64,000 nucleotides of DNA from Phylloscopus collybita (GCA_027886175.1 JAJNNQ010000011.1:6301961-6365960); one strand, 5' to 3'. Numbered from the stretch's first letter, positions 11,014-23,163 are shown. The notes: generated by a model from the letters alone, not told the origin. Program-made: numbers and translations.

Positions 11014-11640
11014 TCAGCCGCAGCCTCCCATCCTCCTCCTGCAGCCGGGAAGTCCAAATCTCGGGGGCTTCAGAGACCCTGAGCCCAGGGTGAGGGGTCC
11101 CCCCGTGTTCAGCTGTGCTGGGGCTGCTTCTGTGCTCAGGGAAACTTGGAATGGGCCACGATGCCACTTGGCCACCAGTGGTGCTTCTTCCCACTCCTTG
11201 GGCAGGACCCGATGTCCTGGTTGGATGTTGTCAGCAGCAAAGTCCCAAGGCAGGGTCTGTGCCAGCTGAGCTTCCTGTGGGAGAGATTTCACAGGAGACA
11301 GGATTCTGGCCACAGACTGCTTTAAATATCCATCCCTTATCTGCACCCTGCACCTGGTGGAGAATTACCAGGGTAATGAATTCCAAACACCAATTCCAAG
11401 GGAGATAATTGAGTGTCTGCCCTGGATCTGGCTCTTATTCTTGGCAAAGCCAATGACAAAAGCCATGGCATGTTGGTTTCTGTCACCAGCATCCAAAGGT
11501 GTTTCTTCATTTCCCCACTCATTCTTTCTACCTGACCTGAGTTCTGGGGGTGCCAGGGGTTGTGCAGGTCCCATTGTGTCCCTAAAGCTGCCATAACCCC
11601 CTGAAGGATCTTTCCTGTAAAATGAGTTCCCCATCTGAGA
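11014..11640 (-). pseudogene. ERV pol relic: C-terminal half of a gammaretrovirus-like integrase
   Basis: On the minus strand, 11594-11337 encodes NPWHPQNSGQVER, the conserved block near the third catalytic residue of retroviral integrases, followed by an ALPRIRA..LSPLELVFG stretch typical of the gammaretrovirus-like group. Downstream, 11346-11014 has LPWDFAADNIQPG and KWHRGPFQVSLSTEAA, which match the C-terminal GPY/F-type domain. The two pieces are in different frames, and no upstream RT or RNase H lies next to them, so the copy is broken. It sits inside the ZNF-C first intron in the opposite orientation. Confidence 0.75.
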
Positions 11641-11949
11641 CTATTGCTTCCACAATCCCTTCTCTTGGAATTATTTATTTTGGAAATACCTTAATAAGTG
11701 ATGCAGTGATGGCTGAAGCAGTCAGAATTGCTTTTGGCCACCCAGTCAGGTGCCATGGTGTTAGCAGAAGATATTGAAGCCTTCCTGCTCAGGGCATTTC
11801 AGTCCCAGGCTCTCACAAGCACCCACAGCTCTGCCGGTTGCGCTGACCATGTGGGTGGTCACCTGTGCTTTGCCTGATTCCCTTTCCTAAATAACAGCAT
11901 GTCCTTTAACTCTCTTCCCTTCTGCTGCCCTTGAAGACCCATCCCTAAA

Positions 11950-12310
11950 CACATTTTCTGCTGACTCTTCCCAGCCCCCCTGATCTGTCACTCGTCTGTC
12001 TCCTGGACACTCTCGGGTTCCCAATCAATCCTGGGGGCAGGAGGAGAAGGGAAGGAGAAGCAGGGATGAAGAATAAAATGGTCAAAGGATGCACGTGGGA
12101 GGAGAAGGTGGGATTGTGCAGGAGAAGGAGGAACAGTAGGAGGAAGAGGAGTGTGAGGAAGAGTAGGGACACAGGAGGAGGAGGAGGAGCAGGAAGAGGA
12201 GGCAGCACAAGGTTCCACCCCTCCCTGGATCTGCAGCCTCCCCCAGCCCTGGGAGCGTTGCCCCCCCACATGCAGCAGGTGACCGGGGAGGGGGATCCAG
12301 GATTTTCATG
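11950..12310 (+). other. Conserved ZNF 5' segment with possible non-coding exon and donor
   Basis: This block recurs upstream of ZNF-E (33870-34210), and its left part recurs in mirror form upstream of ZNF-D (from 26765). It has a purine-rich GGAGGAAGAGG run and ends in CATGCAGCAG followed by GTGACCGG near 12278, a plausible donor. The segment from CCCTGATCTGTCACTCG adjoins ERV gag sequence in the other two copies, so part of it may come from the retroviral leader. Confidence 0.4.
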
Positions 12311-12510
12311 GGAATGAATCTTGGTGTTTCTGAGCTTTATTGGGCTAAATGTTGGTGCTTTGGGTTTCTTCAAGGGGCTGAACCTTTATGTTTTAGAAGA
12401 TGTTTTGTATGAGTCTGGATGTTTGGAGGACTTTAGGGCTGAATCTTGGTGTTTTGGAGGTTCTTACAGACACAAGGTGCCCAATGATTCCCTGAGAGGA
12501 ACTTGGATAA

Positions 12511-13077
<567 letters not shown>

Positions 13078-13559
13078 GGGAAGCCCTGGGAGTGCCCTGA
13101 GAGCGGGAAGAGCTTCGTGCGCTGCTCCAGCTCCATCCCCAGTGGGAGGATCGGCATTGGATGATCCCCAGTGACCCCTGTTGGGCAGAGCTCCGGTGAT
13201 CCATGTTCCTGGTGATTCCTGTTGGGGAAGTCACCTGGCTGGGGGGCTCCACATCTTTCTGTCTCCCCGTGGGCACCTGGATGAACGCAGGGGCAGGAAC
13301 ATCCATCGGGACACAGACCAACACTGGGAATTCTTTGGGAAGAGTGGATTTGTTGACTTTCAACCTGAGAAAATCTTTAGTGTTCAGTCCTCTCTTCTGG
13401 GGCCTCACGCAATACTGGATTGTCTTGGAGGTCCTTTCTAACCTCAGGGATTCCACAGTTTTGATTTCCTATTTTCCAAGTGTGTCCTAGTGTGATGTTA
13501 CGTTGTTTATATCCCCAATTGTCTGTTGAGTTTATGCTGGATATTACACTGTGTACCTT

Positions 13560-14161
13560 TAATATGAGGTCTGAGAGTAAAAATCTGGTGAGAAGCGCAC
13601 AGTTTGTTTTCAGAAACCTTCTGCCTCCAGACTGGCCTTGAGAGTGGGAGTCAACAACACACAGGCAGGAGACAGAGAAGGTTTTTTTTCTCCCTCTCTC
13701 TTTTTCTCTTTTTTTTAGGAAGTAAGTGAATCTGGCTGAGGCAGAGAAGCTTCAGTTTTCTTTTTCCTCTTTTTTTATTTTTTTTCCCATTTTTTTCCCC
13801 TTCTTTTGGAACTGTTCAAACCTCCCCAGACTGAGGACCCAGGGGGCTCTGCGGGGAGCTTGCACCTGGGACCCACCAAGTTCTACCCTGCACAGCAACT
13901 TTTCCCAGCACCAGAGGGACTGAGAACAGAGCAACCACCTACAGGATGGGCTTCTTTTCTAATTTGTCATCTCTCCAGAGTGACACAAAGTTCTTGTCAT
14001 CTGGTATTGTTCAGTTTATTGTGCTGGGGAGTGCTTTGCTGGTTTAATAAACAGGTTTCTTTCCACTTCTCTCTGAGGAGGTCTCTCCCGAACCGGTTGG
14101 GGGAGGGGAGGGAGGGCCCATTAGAAGGTTTCCTCCCAAATTTGCCCTAAACCACTACACA
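13560..14161 (+). mobile_element. LTR fragment, plus orientation
   Basis: The 3' end reads GGTTTCCTCCCAAATTTGCCCTAAACC, then ends ACACA near 14161. It resembles the end of the LTR at 35600-36030. AATAAA at about 14047 lies in the position expected of an LTR polyadenylation signal. The 5' end is not clear; 13680-13805 contains pyrimidine-rich runs. No internal retroviral sequence follows, so this may be a solo LTR. Confidence 0.5.
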
Positions 14162-14164
14162 TCT

Positions 14165-14618
14165 TTTGCTCATCCCATGGTCTTTATGACCCCATGGTTA
14201 AGTCATGGTCACAAAATGCTCATGGTCATCAACTGGTCATGGTCATCTCGTGGTCAACTCATGACAACAGTCATGTTATGGTCACAGTCGTGGTCATGTC
14301 ATGGTCATTTCCTGAGCACCATCATCTCATGTTCGTGGTCGTCTACTGATCACAATCACCTCGTGCTCATTGTCATGGTCCTCTCATGGGCACAATCTCA
14401 TGCTCCTGGCTGTGTCATGGTCATCTGATGGTCAAGGTCTTCTCATGGCCATGATGACCTCCTGGCCATGGTTGTGTCATGTTCATCTCATGGTCGCCTC
14501 ATGATCTCGATCACCTTATAGCTGTGTCATGGTCATCTGATGGTCACAGCCCTCTCATGGTCATGATCATCTCATGGGCATGGTCACAGTCATGGTCATG
14601 ATCATCTCATGGTGTCTA
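14165..14618 (+). repeat. TCATGGTCA-type minisatellite
   Basis: Imperfect units of TCATGGTCATC, CTCATGGTCA and similar run for about 450 bases, with a period near 9-12. No coding potential is assigned. Confidence 0.8.
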
Positions 14619-15180
14619 GGTTTGAACGACAGGTGTCTGCGGAGGAAGGAGGAGCCTCCCTTGGAACGGAGAATTCAAACCCCACTTCCTGTGAATTATT
14701 ATAATTTTGAAAATTCAGGGCCTCTCAGGCACAGGTACGGGGACAGGAATCCCAGTTCTTTCCTGGTGTGTATAACCAGGCAAACAAACCCCACCACCCA
14801 CAGCATTGATAACAAACAGAACCAGGAGCCCAGGAACAGCTTCCCTGAGCGCGGCACTTTCCCCTGGGGTGCAGTTCCGGGCACAGCCGGCAGGGGCGCT
14901 GGTGGCTCCCGGTGGGCAGGGCAGGTGCGATGATCCCCCCGCGGCTGCAGGGGGCGCTGTGGCGCGGGCTCGGGGAGCGCGCGGTGATGGCGGCTTTGTC
15001 CGGGACGGGAAGGGATGGAGGAGAGGCTTTGCTTCACAGAGCCCTGGGGCTGCCCATCCCAGTGCCCCTGCAGGACTCTCGGCAGCAGCAAGCGGGGCCA
15101 GCAAGATGTCCCAGCAGTGTGAAAAACGACCTTTCACCTTGTTCTAATCATTTATAAGTTTAATAAAAGGAAAATAAAAT
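14619..15180 (-). mobile_element. LTR fragment, minus orientation (passerine ERV type)
   Basis: The left end TGTCTAGGTTTGAACGACAGGTG is the reverse complement of an LTR 3' end, and it matches the same landmark at 17407 and, more loosely, at 20807. The segment to about 14830 has the CTCAGGCACAGGTACGGGGACAGG stretch seen in the other copies. 14860-15080 is CpG-rich and may be separate. AATAAA-like runs lie at 15160-15185. Confidence 0.5.
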
Positions 15181-16480
15181 AGAATAAAAATAGACAATAA
15201 GGAGGCAAAAGAAGATAGCTTCTCAGCTGAGGGTGCAAAGAAACACATCGCCCATTCCAAATTTCTTGGTATTTAAACGTCCTGGTGTTACATATTTAAA
15301 TAAGCTAATGCATGATTCAAATATTCACTTTGGTTTCAAGACCCCCCTAAGCATACAGTTTACCTGTGGGATTCCACGCAGTCTAGATGTATGTTGTAAA
15401 TCTGTCTTCCGAAGATTCAAACTCTCAAAGGCTTAATTGTTCTTCATGACAAATCTTTAGTTGAGGAATACCAAATGGCCCTTCTGTCTTCTATCTAGTT
15501 GAGGAGTTAAAAAAGAAAACCAACAACCCCCATCTCTACTTCGTTACAATCTGAAAATATACCTTCATTATATTTTTAAATTCCACAAATAAAAGGAAAT
15601 ACTGTACAACCTTCTTACACTATATGTATAACATTCATTTCAATATTTGCAAAAAGCCAGCTCCAAAATGTGCATTTATAACAGTCCCAAAAGGATCCTC
15701 TCCCTGCACTGCTAACACAGGCTCAGACCCCTCGGACAAGTCCAGGCTTGTTTCAGGCAGCGTAGGACCCGGGGTAAATGTAGCAAGATGAATCCTGCAT
15801 GGCTCCTTCAGAGAGGTTGGATGAATCAGTGGAGAAAGGAAACGGATCTGCCTCAGGAGTCTTGTCCAGAGATTTTATTCCAGTTACAGCAGCACTTCTG
15901 AACCATGTGACTGCCCTGAGCAGAACCCCGACCATGTGCCTGTGCTGGGTTTTCACCTGGGAGAGGGGGAAGGGGGAGGGCACACAGCCTACCTCTCAGA
16001 GAGGGACAGGGCGTGACCCGAGGGCTAAAGGGCAGCCTAAAGGTCAAATCACCTGTGAGGAGGGGTGGGCCCTCTCTGCCGGGGCCAATTCCTTCGATGG
16101 GCAGCCCCTGCAGAATCTCAGGTTGCTTGGTAAACCCGGTGTATTATAATCATTCCCTCAGGGTTGGCTGGGAAAAACCTACCCCGGGGGAGGGGAAGAA
16201 TCTCCAAAAGGGAGCCCACCTTGAAAACCTTAAAGGCACACCACAACACCTGTTCATGTTAAAGGACGTTAATTACTTACCTGTTATTGATGATTTCACT
16301 CCATTGATCCCCTTCCATTGTACACCGGAATCCATTTCCCATCGGGAACCACTGCCACTGCTCCCCAAGATGGCGCACATGCAAATGAGGAGACACCAGG
16401 GAACGATGGGACAATATTTCAGGGTAAAGACCCCAAAGGCAACGAGCCATTACAACACCAAAGACTGAAAGTGACTTCTT
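15181..16480. other. Intergenic AT-rich then mixed DNA, no gene supported
   Basis: 15180-15680 is AT-rich without repeats I could define. 15750-16480 has short overlapping frames on both strands with no recognisable domain. The stretch from about 16150 (CCCCGGGGGAGGGG) onward may already be retroviral. Confidence 0.35.
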
Positions 16481-16760
16481 CAGCTGAGGAAAACAGTGGT
16501 GAACATCCGGCCACCAACTAAAGACCTCCGACTCCTCGCCATGACCGGACAGTACCGGGCCAGTGTGACAGCCCCGGCCCACGACCCTACAAGTGACTTC
16601 CCAGGGACTCTGGTGGGGACGGGAGCCCCAGCTCTGCCGTGTCCTCCTCGGCGCCGTCCAGCGGGAGCAGTGGCCGTGTGCGCGACCCCTCGGGCCCCCA
16701 CCCAGCGCTGTTTTGCAATAAAGGCCTTTTCAAAGGAGCTGGTCTGCTGGCCCCATTCTT
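16481..16760 (+). mobile_element. Possible LTR end with polyadenylation signal
   Basis: TTTTGCAATAAAGGCCTTTTC at about 16711-16731 has the layout of a retroviral R-U5 junction. The GC-rich segment before it contains the GGGACTCTGGTGGGGACGGG stretch. No second LTR or internal sequence was recognised, so the call is tentative. Confidence 0.35.
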
Positions 16761-16899
16761 AACAGCTTGGGGACATCATTGGGGTGATGGCATCATCGGG
16801 AACATGGCTGGTGTCACTTGTCCCCTCCCCTCTCCCTGCACAGTGAGACAAAATCGGGGAATGTTCTGCAGATTTTCATTGAAACTGTTCAGAATCGTG

Positions 16900-17030
16900 A
16901 TGGGAATTCCTGGGGTGACCTCACTGGGGACACTCAGGGACACTCAGGTAACACACAGAGACACTCGGGGACACTCAGGGATGTTCAGGGCACTCAGGGG
17001 CACTTGAGGACTCTCAGGGATACAGGGGCA
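16900..17030 (+). repeat. Short GGGACACTCA-type tandem repeat
   Basis: About ten imperfect units of GGGACACTCA or CACTCAGGG. The stretch from 17050 to 17400 that follows is AT-rich, with no gene or clear repeat seen. Confidence 0.6.
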
Positions 17031-17406
17031 GGGGGTGAATGAGCCCCCTTGGTGCCTGAAGCAGAGGCGGTTATAAATGACAATGTAAAGAATATCAATG
17101 ACAATACAATATTGCCTTCTGCATTCACGTCAGCTTTTGCACGTTGTCATTGATCACAATTATTTTGATACAGTGCAATTTATAGTTCCTTCCAGCTGCT
17201 TTCTGGTATAACACAATCTATCAGTTTGCGTGTACACTACATAGCCAACAGAAAAGGCAGCGTAATAAATTGATTTTATATCATAGGCCTTAGCAACATA
17301 TTAAAATACACAATGCTCAATGCTGAAATGCTTTTATAGTATAACTATTATAGCTAACTTTAATATTATAACTGACTTTTACATTGTAACTAACTCAGAG
17401 AATGGT

Positions 17407-17760
17407 GTTAGTTTGAAAGACAGGTGTGTGCCAGGGAAAGCCAGAGACTCCCTTGGAGTGGAGAATGCAAATTCCAGCCCTCCAAATTATTATAACTCAG
17501 AAAATTCAGGGGCTCTCAGGCAAAGAAATGGGGACAGGACACGATGCCGGTGTCCTTCAGCCCAGCCAGCTCCCGGCACCGGCGCCAGGAGTGGGCTGCC
17601 CCCAGAAAGCCAGGCAATCCGGGGTGCAGCTGCAGGGCACAGCTGCTCTATAGCACAGGTGGCACGCGTCCAGGGCAGGGACAAGGGACAGGGAGAGGCC
17701 TTCTGTGGGATTTCCAAAGGTGTTTATTGCCCAGAGGGTCAGGGACAGAAAAAGGCACAG
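17407..17760 (-). mobile_element. LTR fragment(s), minus orientation
   Basis: GTTTGAAAGACAGGTGTGTG at 17410-17430 and the AATTATTATAACTC and CTCTCAGGCAAAG stretches repeat the landmarks of the 14619 element. AATAAA in minus sense (TTTATT) at about 17721 may belong to a second LTR. The DNA from 17760 to 18180 has no supported gene. Confidence 0.45.
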
Positions 17761-18179
17761 AACCTGGGCTTGCAGGGGCTGATAAGTGGGGGAGGTCTGG
17801 GGAGAGGATACAATTTCCAACCAATGAGGGTGACATGGGGGAGGAACATAAGGCGGGGAGTACAATGCACAGAGCAATGAAAGAACACAAGGGGAGGGAA
17901 CAGTTTAAACCAACCACTGGGGCGTCGAAGGTTGGGGGATTGACAGGGAAGGGTCTGGAAGAAGGGGCAGGGCCAGGGAAGGATTGACAATTCTGTAGGA
18001 GGAGGGAAGGGCAGGACTAGGGAAGACAGGCAACCAGGGCAAAATCAACAATAAAACCAGGGGGAAAGGAACAAGCCATTAGGGATAAAATATACTGTAA
18101 CAGTACAAAATATAGGGGGGTATAAAACTGACCATTAAAACTGAGTAGCAATTGGAAACACAATAAAAACACACCACAA

Positions 18180-18352
18180 CAGGGACAGAACGGGGGGTCC
18201 GGCCGGGCCCGAGGCGACGGGGAGGGGTTGCAGCTGTTGCTGGCTCAGGAGCTCTGTGGGCAGAGAAAAGGGGGTGACCCCGGGCTGACACACGCTCTTG
18301 GGGAGGGGGGACACGACACCCGGGACCCCCCTCACCTTCCTGCGCAGATAGG
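18180..18352 (-). pseudogene. MHCIIB: Inverted 3' fragment of an MHC class II beta gene
   Basis: Read on the minus strand this is the end of the membrane exon (CTGCGCAGGAAG), a GTGAGG donor, a short intron, then the last exon AGCTCCTGA (18253-18245) and 3' sequence. It matches about 40140-40320 but differs at many bases, so it is older than the other duplications. It abuts the truncated beta-1 exon of MHC-1, which reads the opposite way. The junction is therefore a fold-back. Confidence 0.75.
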
Positions 18353-18707
18353 ACTACGTAGGGGACACCCCCTTTGGGGACAAACAGGCCCGGTACTGGA
18401 ACAACCATCCGGAAACACTGGAGCACAAACGGGGTCAAGCGGACAGGCTCTGCCCCCACAACTACGAGGGGATCACCCCGTTCCTGGTGGAGCGCAGAGG
18501 TGAGCGTGGGGCAGAGCGCGTCCCCTCGGGCCCTGCCCTGGCAATGACCCTGGAGCCCCTCAAACCCTCCCTGCGAATCACCCCAGAGCCCTCAGCCCTC
18601 CTTGGGCCCATCCCCGGGACCTCCCAGTCCATCCCAGTCCATCCCAGTCTCTCCCAGTGCCCCCGCGCGTGTCCATCCCGGCCGTGCGTGGAGCTGACGC
18701 CTCTCAG

Positions 18708-18749
18708 CCAATCAGAGCGCGAGTTGCTGATGACTCATCAGTTGCCAGG
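18708..18749 (-). promoter_or_regulatory. Inverted MHC class II X1-X2-Y promoter module in MHC-1 intron 2
   Basis: On the minus strand: X1 CCTGGCAACTGATG (18749-18736), X2 AGTCATCA (18735-18728), a 12-base spacer, then Y CTGATTGG (18715-18708). The known class II module (RFX, CREB and NF-Y sites, CIITA platform) has X1 CCTAGCAACAGATG and the same 12-base X2-to-Y spacing in HLA-DRA. Transcription would run leftward, antisense to the beta-1 exon. No coding exon is recognised downstream of it. Confidence 0.8.
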
Positions 18750-18807
18750 CAGACCCGCAGCGCCGAGCGCCCCGCGCGGGACTCGGCCTCCCAGCGCCGC
18801 GCGCTTC

Positions 18808-19025
18808 ATTCCCAGTCCATCCCAGTCCATTCCCAGTTCATCCCAGTCCATTCCCAGTCCATCCCAGTCCATTCCCAGTTCATCCCAGTCCATTCCCAGT
18901 CCATCCCAGTCCATTCCCAGTTCGTCCCAGTCCATTCCCAGTTCCTCCCAGTCCATTCCCAGTTCGTCCCAGTTCATTCCCAGCCCCTCCCAGTTCATTC
19001 CCAGTCCATCCCAGTCCCTCCCAAG
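18808..19025 (+). repeat. CCCAGTCCATTCCCAGTT minisatellite in MHC-1 intron 2
   Basis: About ten units of roughly 20 bases mixing CATCCCAGTC and CATTCCCAGTT. The equivalent introns of MHC-2 and MHC-3 have only a few units. Minus-strand translation gives a false GMDWDEL repeat protein. Confidence 0.85.
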
Positions 19026-20806
19026 CCCACACCGCCCCTCCCCTCTCTCTCCCAGTTCCCCCAGCTGATCCCAGTCTGTCCCCTCTCTCTCCCAGTTCCC
19101 CCCAGCTGATCCCAGTCTGTCCCCTCTCTCTCCCAGTTCCCCCCAGCGTTTCCATCCCGCTGCTGCCCTCGAGCTCCCAGCCCGGCCCCGGCCGCCTGCT
19201 CTGCTCCGGGATGGATTTCTCCCCTGCCCAGAGCCGGCTGAGGTGGTTCCAGGGCCAGCAGGAGCTCTCGGGGCACGTGGTGGCCACCGCCGTGGTGCCC
19301 AACGGGGACTGGAGCCACCAGCTGCTGGTGCTGCTGGAAACGCCCCCCCGGCCCCGCGGGGTCACCTCCAGCTGCCGGGTGGAGCACGTCAGCCTGGAGC
19401 AGCCCCTGAGCCGGCACTGGGGCACGGGGGAGCCGCTGGCCGGGCCGGCAGAGGCACTGGGATGTGCTGGGAGCAACTGGGAGGGAGCTGGGGAGGGCCC
19501 GGTTGGAACTGGGAGAGGGGCTGGGGGCTGTGGAAGGGCGGAGCAGGAGTTTGGAGGGGGCTGGGGAGGCTGGGATGGGGTTCCGGGGGTGCTGGGGGGC
19601 GCTGGGAGGGAGTTTGGGGGTGCTGGGTGTGACTGGGAGGGATGGGAGTGAGCCTGGAGGGGCTGGGAGGAGCTGGGGGATGGGAAAGCGGGGCTGGGAT
19701 GAGGTTGGTTGTGCTGGGAAGAGACTGGGAGGGGTCTGGGTGAGTCCTGGAGGGGCTGGGAAGGGACTGGGAGAGGCTTTGGGGGTCCTGGGGGGCAACT
19801 GGGAGGGGGCTGTGGGATCCTGAGAGGGACAGGAGGGGCTTTGGGGGGTCCTGGGGAGGCCGGGAAGGGATTGGGAGGAGGTTTCAGGGGGTCCTGGGTG
19901 GGCTGGGGGAGACTGGGAGGGAGCTTGGAGGGGCCTGGGGTGTCTGTGTGAGGTTTTGGGGGGTCCTGACCCCTGCGGACCCCCCAGAGATGCCGCCGGA
20001 CGCCGCCCGCAGCAAGATGCTGCCGGGGATCGGGGGCTTCGTGTTGGGCTTCGTCTTCCCGGCGCTGGGGCTCGGCTTCTGCCTGCGCAGGAAGGTGAGG
20101 GGGGGTCCCGGGGGTGGTGTCCCCCCTCCCCCGGAGCGTGTGTGCTCCCCCGGGGCCCCCCAGCCCGGGGTCACCCCCTTTTCTCTGCCCACAGAGCTCC
20201 TGAGCCAGCAGCAGCCGCAGCCCCTCCCCGTGGCCTCGGGCCCGGCCGGGACCCCCCGCTCTGTCCCCGCGCTGATTTTGGGGGGGTCGTGTGTCCCCCC
20301 AGCCCCGCTGGCACTCTGGCCCTGCCCGGCTGCTCCCAGTGTTCCCAGGAAAGCTTCCCAGTTCAGCCCAGTCCCGTTCATGGGGGGCACTGGGGAGGGA
20401 CTTGGGGGGACCCTGCGGGGTGACCGTGCCTGGGGGGGCTAGGGCAGAACGGGCCCTGGGATGGATCGGGAATGGGGACCCCCGTGTGTCCCCCCCGTGT
20501 CACCCCGCTCTGGGGACTCCTTGGGGGGCACCTGAACCCCAACACGGCCCCCAGTGAACCCCAAAATGGCACCAGGACCCCTCTGAGCTGCCAGGGGAAT
20601 TTGAGGAGGGGGCTCCTGGGGGGTGCCCAGGCCGGGCCCAGAGCCCAGCGCTGCCCCAGCCCGACCTGCCCCGGCTCCATCCCGGGGATTGGAAAGGAGG
20701 AGGAGTGGGACCCCTCCCAAGGCAATTTGGGGCTCCCAGCCCCCTCTCATCCCCCACTTTTCCACCCCTTCCCCACAACCCCCAACCAGCCACTGCCACC
20801 TCCCCT

Positions 20807-22412
20807 TGGCTTGGGTTGGAAAGACAGGGATCTGCCAGGGAAAGCTGCAGTTTCCCTTGGAATAGGGAATGCAAACCCCTCACCCCCTCTGAATGACAAT
20901 TTTGCAATTCAGGGCTTTCAGGCAAAGATTTGGGAATGGGAAGAACAGTTCTGGACTAGGAATATTCACAATACAAATGCAGTAGAAAACAAAACCAACC
21001 AACCAAGCAAATAAACAAACAGCAATCCTGGAAAACCGTGACAGAGTCAGAGCTACAACCTGACACGCTGTTGGTCAGGGTGTTGGGAGCAGTCCAAAAG
21101 TAAGTGAGAGCTAAACCCCTCAGCCCCTCCAAACGATTCCAATTTTGCAGCCCAGGGCTCTGGAGCCGTGCCTTGCTGTCTCTGCCCTCGCCTGCCCCGG
21201 GCAGCCCTGGCAGCGGCTGCAGGCGAGCGGTGCAGCTCAGCAGGCTGAGCAACTGAGCCCAGCCGGGGGGTTCCTTACAGCCCAGCTCCAGGGCTGGCAG
21301 CTGGGATGGAGCTGAGGAGAATCAAGGAGGACTCTGCTGAGGAGTGGCCACTGAAGGTTCTTGAGGGCTCAGGGGAGCAGCCTCAGCCCAGGGAGTCTGC
21401 CTCAGCAGAGCACAGAGTGCCCTGGGCCAGCTGCTTTGAACAGGGGCAGGAGCGCAGGGAAGGATCAGGGAAGGAGCAACCAGGGAGGGCCAGGGAGTGG
21501 CCCTGGGGATGAGAGACTCCTCCAGGAGCCAATCCCTGGGGGAAGGAGGGACCTCCTCGCATCCTGGCCTACCACACCACGCCTCCCCTGGAACTTTCTA
21601 GAGCCAGGGAGAGGCCTCGGTGAGATGGACAGGTCCTTGGGGGTGGGGAGCAGGAGACTGACATCAAACTGGAACTGGGGAAACAACTGTGGGGTGAAAC
21701 CAATGGGGGTTCAACGGGGGTACATGGAACCCACCAAATGAACAGTCTGAACACAGATTGAACAGAGAAAATCAAACACACCACTACAGGGCTTTCAGGC
21801 AGAGATTTGGGAACAGGAATAACAGCTCTGGACTAGGAATATTCACAATACAAATGTAGGAGTGCAAAATAAACCCAAGCAAACAAACAAAAATCCCAGA
21901 AACCCTGACAGAGTCAGAGATACAACCTGACACCCTGTTGGTCAGGCTGTTGGGAGCAGTCCACAGTCAGCCCTCCTGGAGTGGCAGATGTGGTGCTGTT
22001 GGGGCAGAGCTGACCCTGAGAGAAAAGGGCCCAGTGATGGTGAGAAGGGTCTGATCTTCCTCCGGGAATCCAGTGGAACCAGATCCCTGGTGTTCCTACG
22101 TCTCAGTTTTTATCCAGGTAGGAATGGTTGGCTCCTCCCACACTGGGTGGAGCATCTCCCAATGGGATGATGGAATGTGTCCTGTCACTGCTGAGCCCGC
22201 ATGGCCCATCAGCAGAAGATATCCCCTGGAGGGTGGACTGGTGGTGAAAGAGATAAGAAACACTGCCCCACCTGGTTTGAACAGCTGGCCCGTTATCAGA
22301 AAGCATCAGCCCCCCTCCCCCCTGGAGTTACAAGAGATAAAGAAAAACATCTCCCCAGCTGCTTTCAACAAATGAAATAGAATACACATTTTTGGTTCCC
22401 TAACCCAAGACA
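20807..22412 (-). mobile_element. Passerine ERV LTR material, minus orientation, rearranged
   Basis: The LTR 5' end (minus TGTCTTGGGTTAGGG) is at 22412, and a 3' end (CTTTCCAACCCAAGCC) is at about 20807. A typical LTR promoter (CCCATTGGG, then GGATAAAAAC) reads on the minus strand near 22110-22170. The block with CTGACCAACAGGGTGTCAGG and CATTTGTATTGTGAATATTCC occurs twice (20890-21110 and 21785-21970). They are separated by about 670 bases of other sequence (21110-21785) in which I recognise no gene. Mirror and direct copies lie at 37992-39595 and 54803-56405. Confidence 0.65.
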
Positions 22413-22782
22413 GGTAGTAAGTTTGGGTTTTTAGTGTTTAGGTTATTTGAGAAGATAATTTTTTTTACTGCCATTTTTTTCGAGAGTTGGATTTTTTGTT
22501 TTATGTTTTTTTTACTGGGTTTGCTGTATATAGAGATTGTTTGTACACAGATATTTTTGTTCCTCACTTCCCAGGACCCGTTCCCAGAGACTGCAAGGGT
22601 TTGGGTTTTTTTTATTATTTTTTGCTTGATAATTGGATTTTGTGATAGGGATTTTAAATGCTTTGCTTCAGTGTCGTTTAGAGCTGTAGCTTTGTTTGCA
22701 GCATTTTAAAGATGGATTAAATAATTAATTACAGATTTATTAGGTTGTTGAGTGGAATTTTTTTTTAGGTTTTGAAGGTTTT

Positions 22783-23163
22783 TTAGGGAAAAGGATTTAA
22801 TAGTAGCTTTTGGTCTTTTGCTGGTTGGTTGGGTTTGTGATCTGCTGTTGGTCGGTTGGGTTTGTGATTGGGTGTTGGGAGGTATTGAGGGGTTTTGTTT
22901 GGATTATTGTTTCCTGGTTGATGAGTTTTGTGTGTGCGCTTTTTTGCTGGGGCGACTGTTGGTGTTTTAGGCTCCCTGTCTGGTTTAGCTGCTGTTTTGG
23001 GTTTATTATTGGATTTAACTGCTGATTTAAGTTTTTTATTTGGTATAGTTGTTGATTTAGGTTTATGGTTTGGTTTAGCTGCTGTTTGAGTAGTTGGGGT
23101 ATTGGTTGCAGTTTGAGTTACTGGGGTCGTTGCTGATTTATCTCCCTGCCCCCCTGTTTTCAT
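22783..23163 (-). pseudogene. ERV gag relic, Lys/Pro/Thr-rich frame
   Basis: A 126-codon minus-strand frame starting MKTGGQGDKSATTPVTQT. The GDK.ATTPVTQ part matches GDKLVTIPVTQ in the gag frame at 49701-50996, which identifies the origin. The rest is a low-complexity run of KP, TP and NKPK units. No capsid domain remains. The region lies inside an ERV whose LTR and primer site are at 24279-24738. Copies: 37231-37623 (+) and 56708-57130 (-). Confidence 0.55.

Larger units (their letters stand above)
18356..20203 (+). pseudogene. MHCIIB: MHC-1: class II beta chain pseudogene, 5'-truncated
   Basis: Class II beta chains pair with alpha chains and present peptides to CD4 T cells at the cell surface. 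Here only the last ~47 codons of the beta-1 exon remain (VGDTPFGDKQARYWN ... FLVERR, about 18358-18499). The first half, with its Cys and the NGT glycosylation site, is replaced by the inverted fragment to the left. Exon 3, the Ig-like beta-2 domain (19137-19421), keeps both Cys residues and WFQGQQE. Exon 4 (19988-20094) encodes the connecting peptide, the membrane segment with its Gly-rich face, and CLRRK. Exon 5 (20195-20203) gives SS and stop. The membrane frame is intact. Exon 3 is followed by GC, not GT. Intron 2 holds a long CCCAGTCCATT minisatellite and an inverted X-Y promoter module. Loss of the leader and half of beta-1 makes it a pseudogene. Confidence 0.88.

Noticed and set aside
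18808..19025. CRISPR-like regular repeats
   Set aside because: The host is a vertebrate; units vary in sequence and have no unique spacers.
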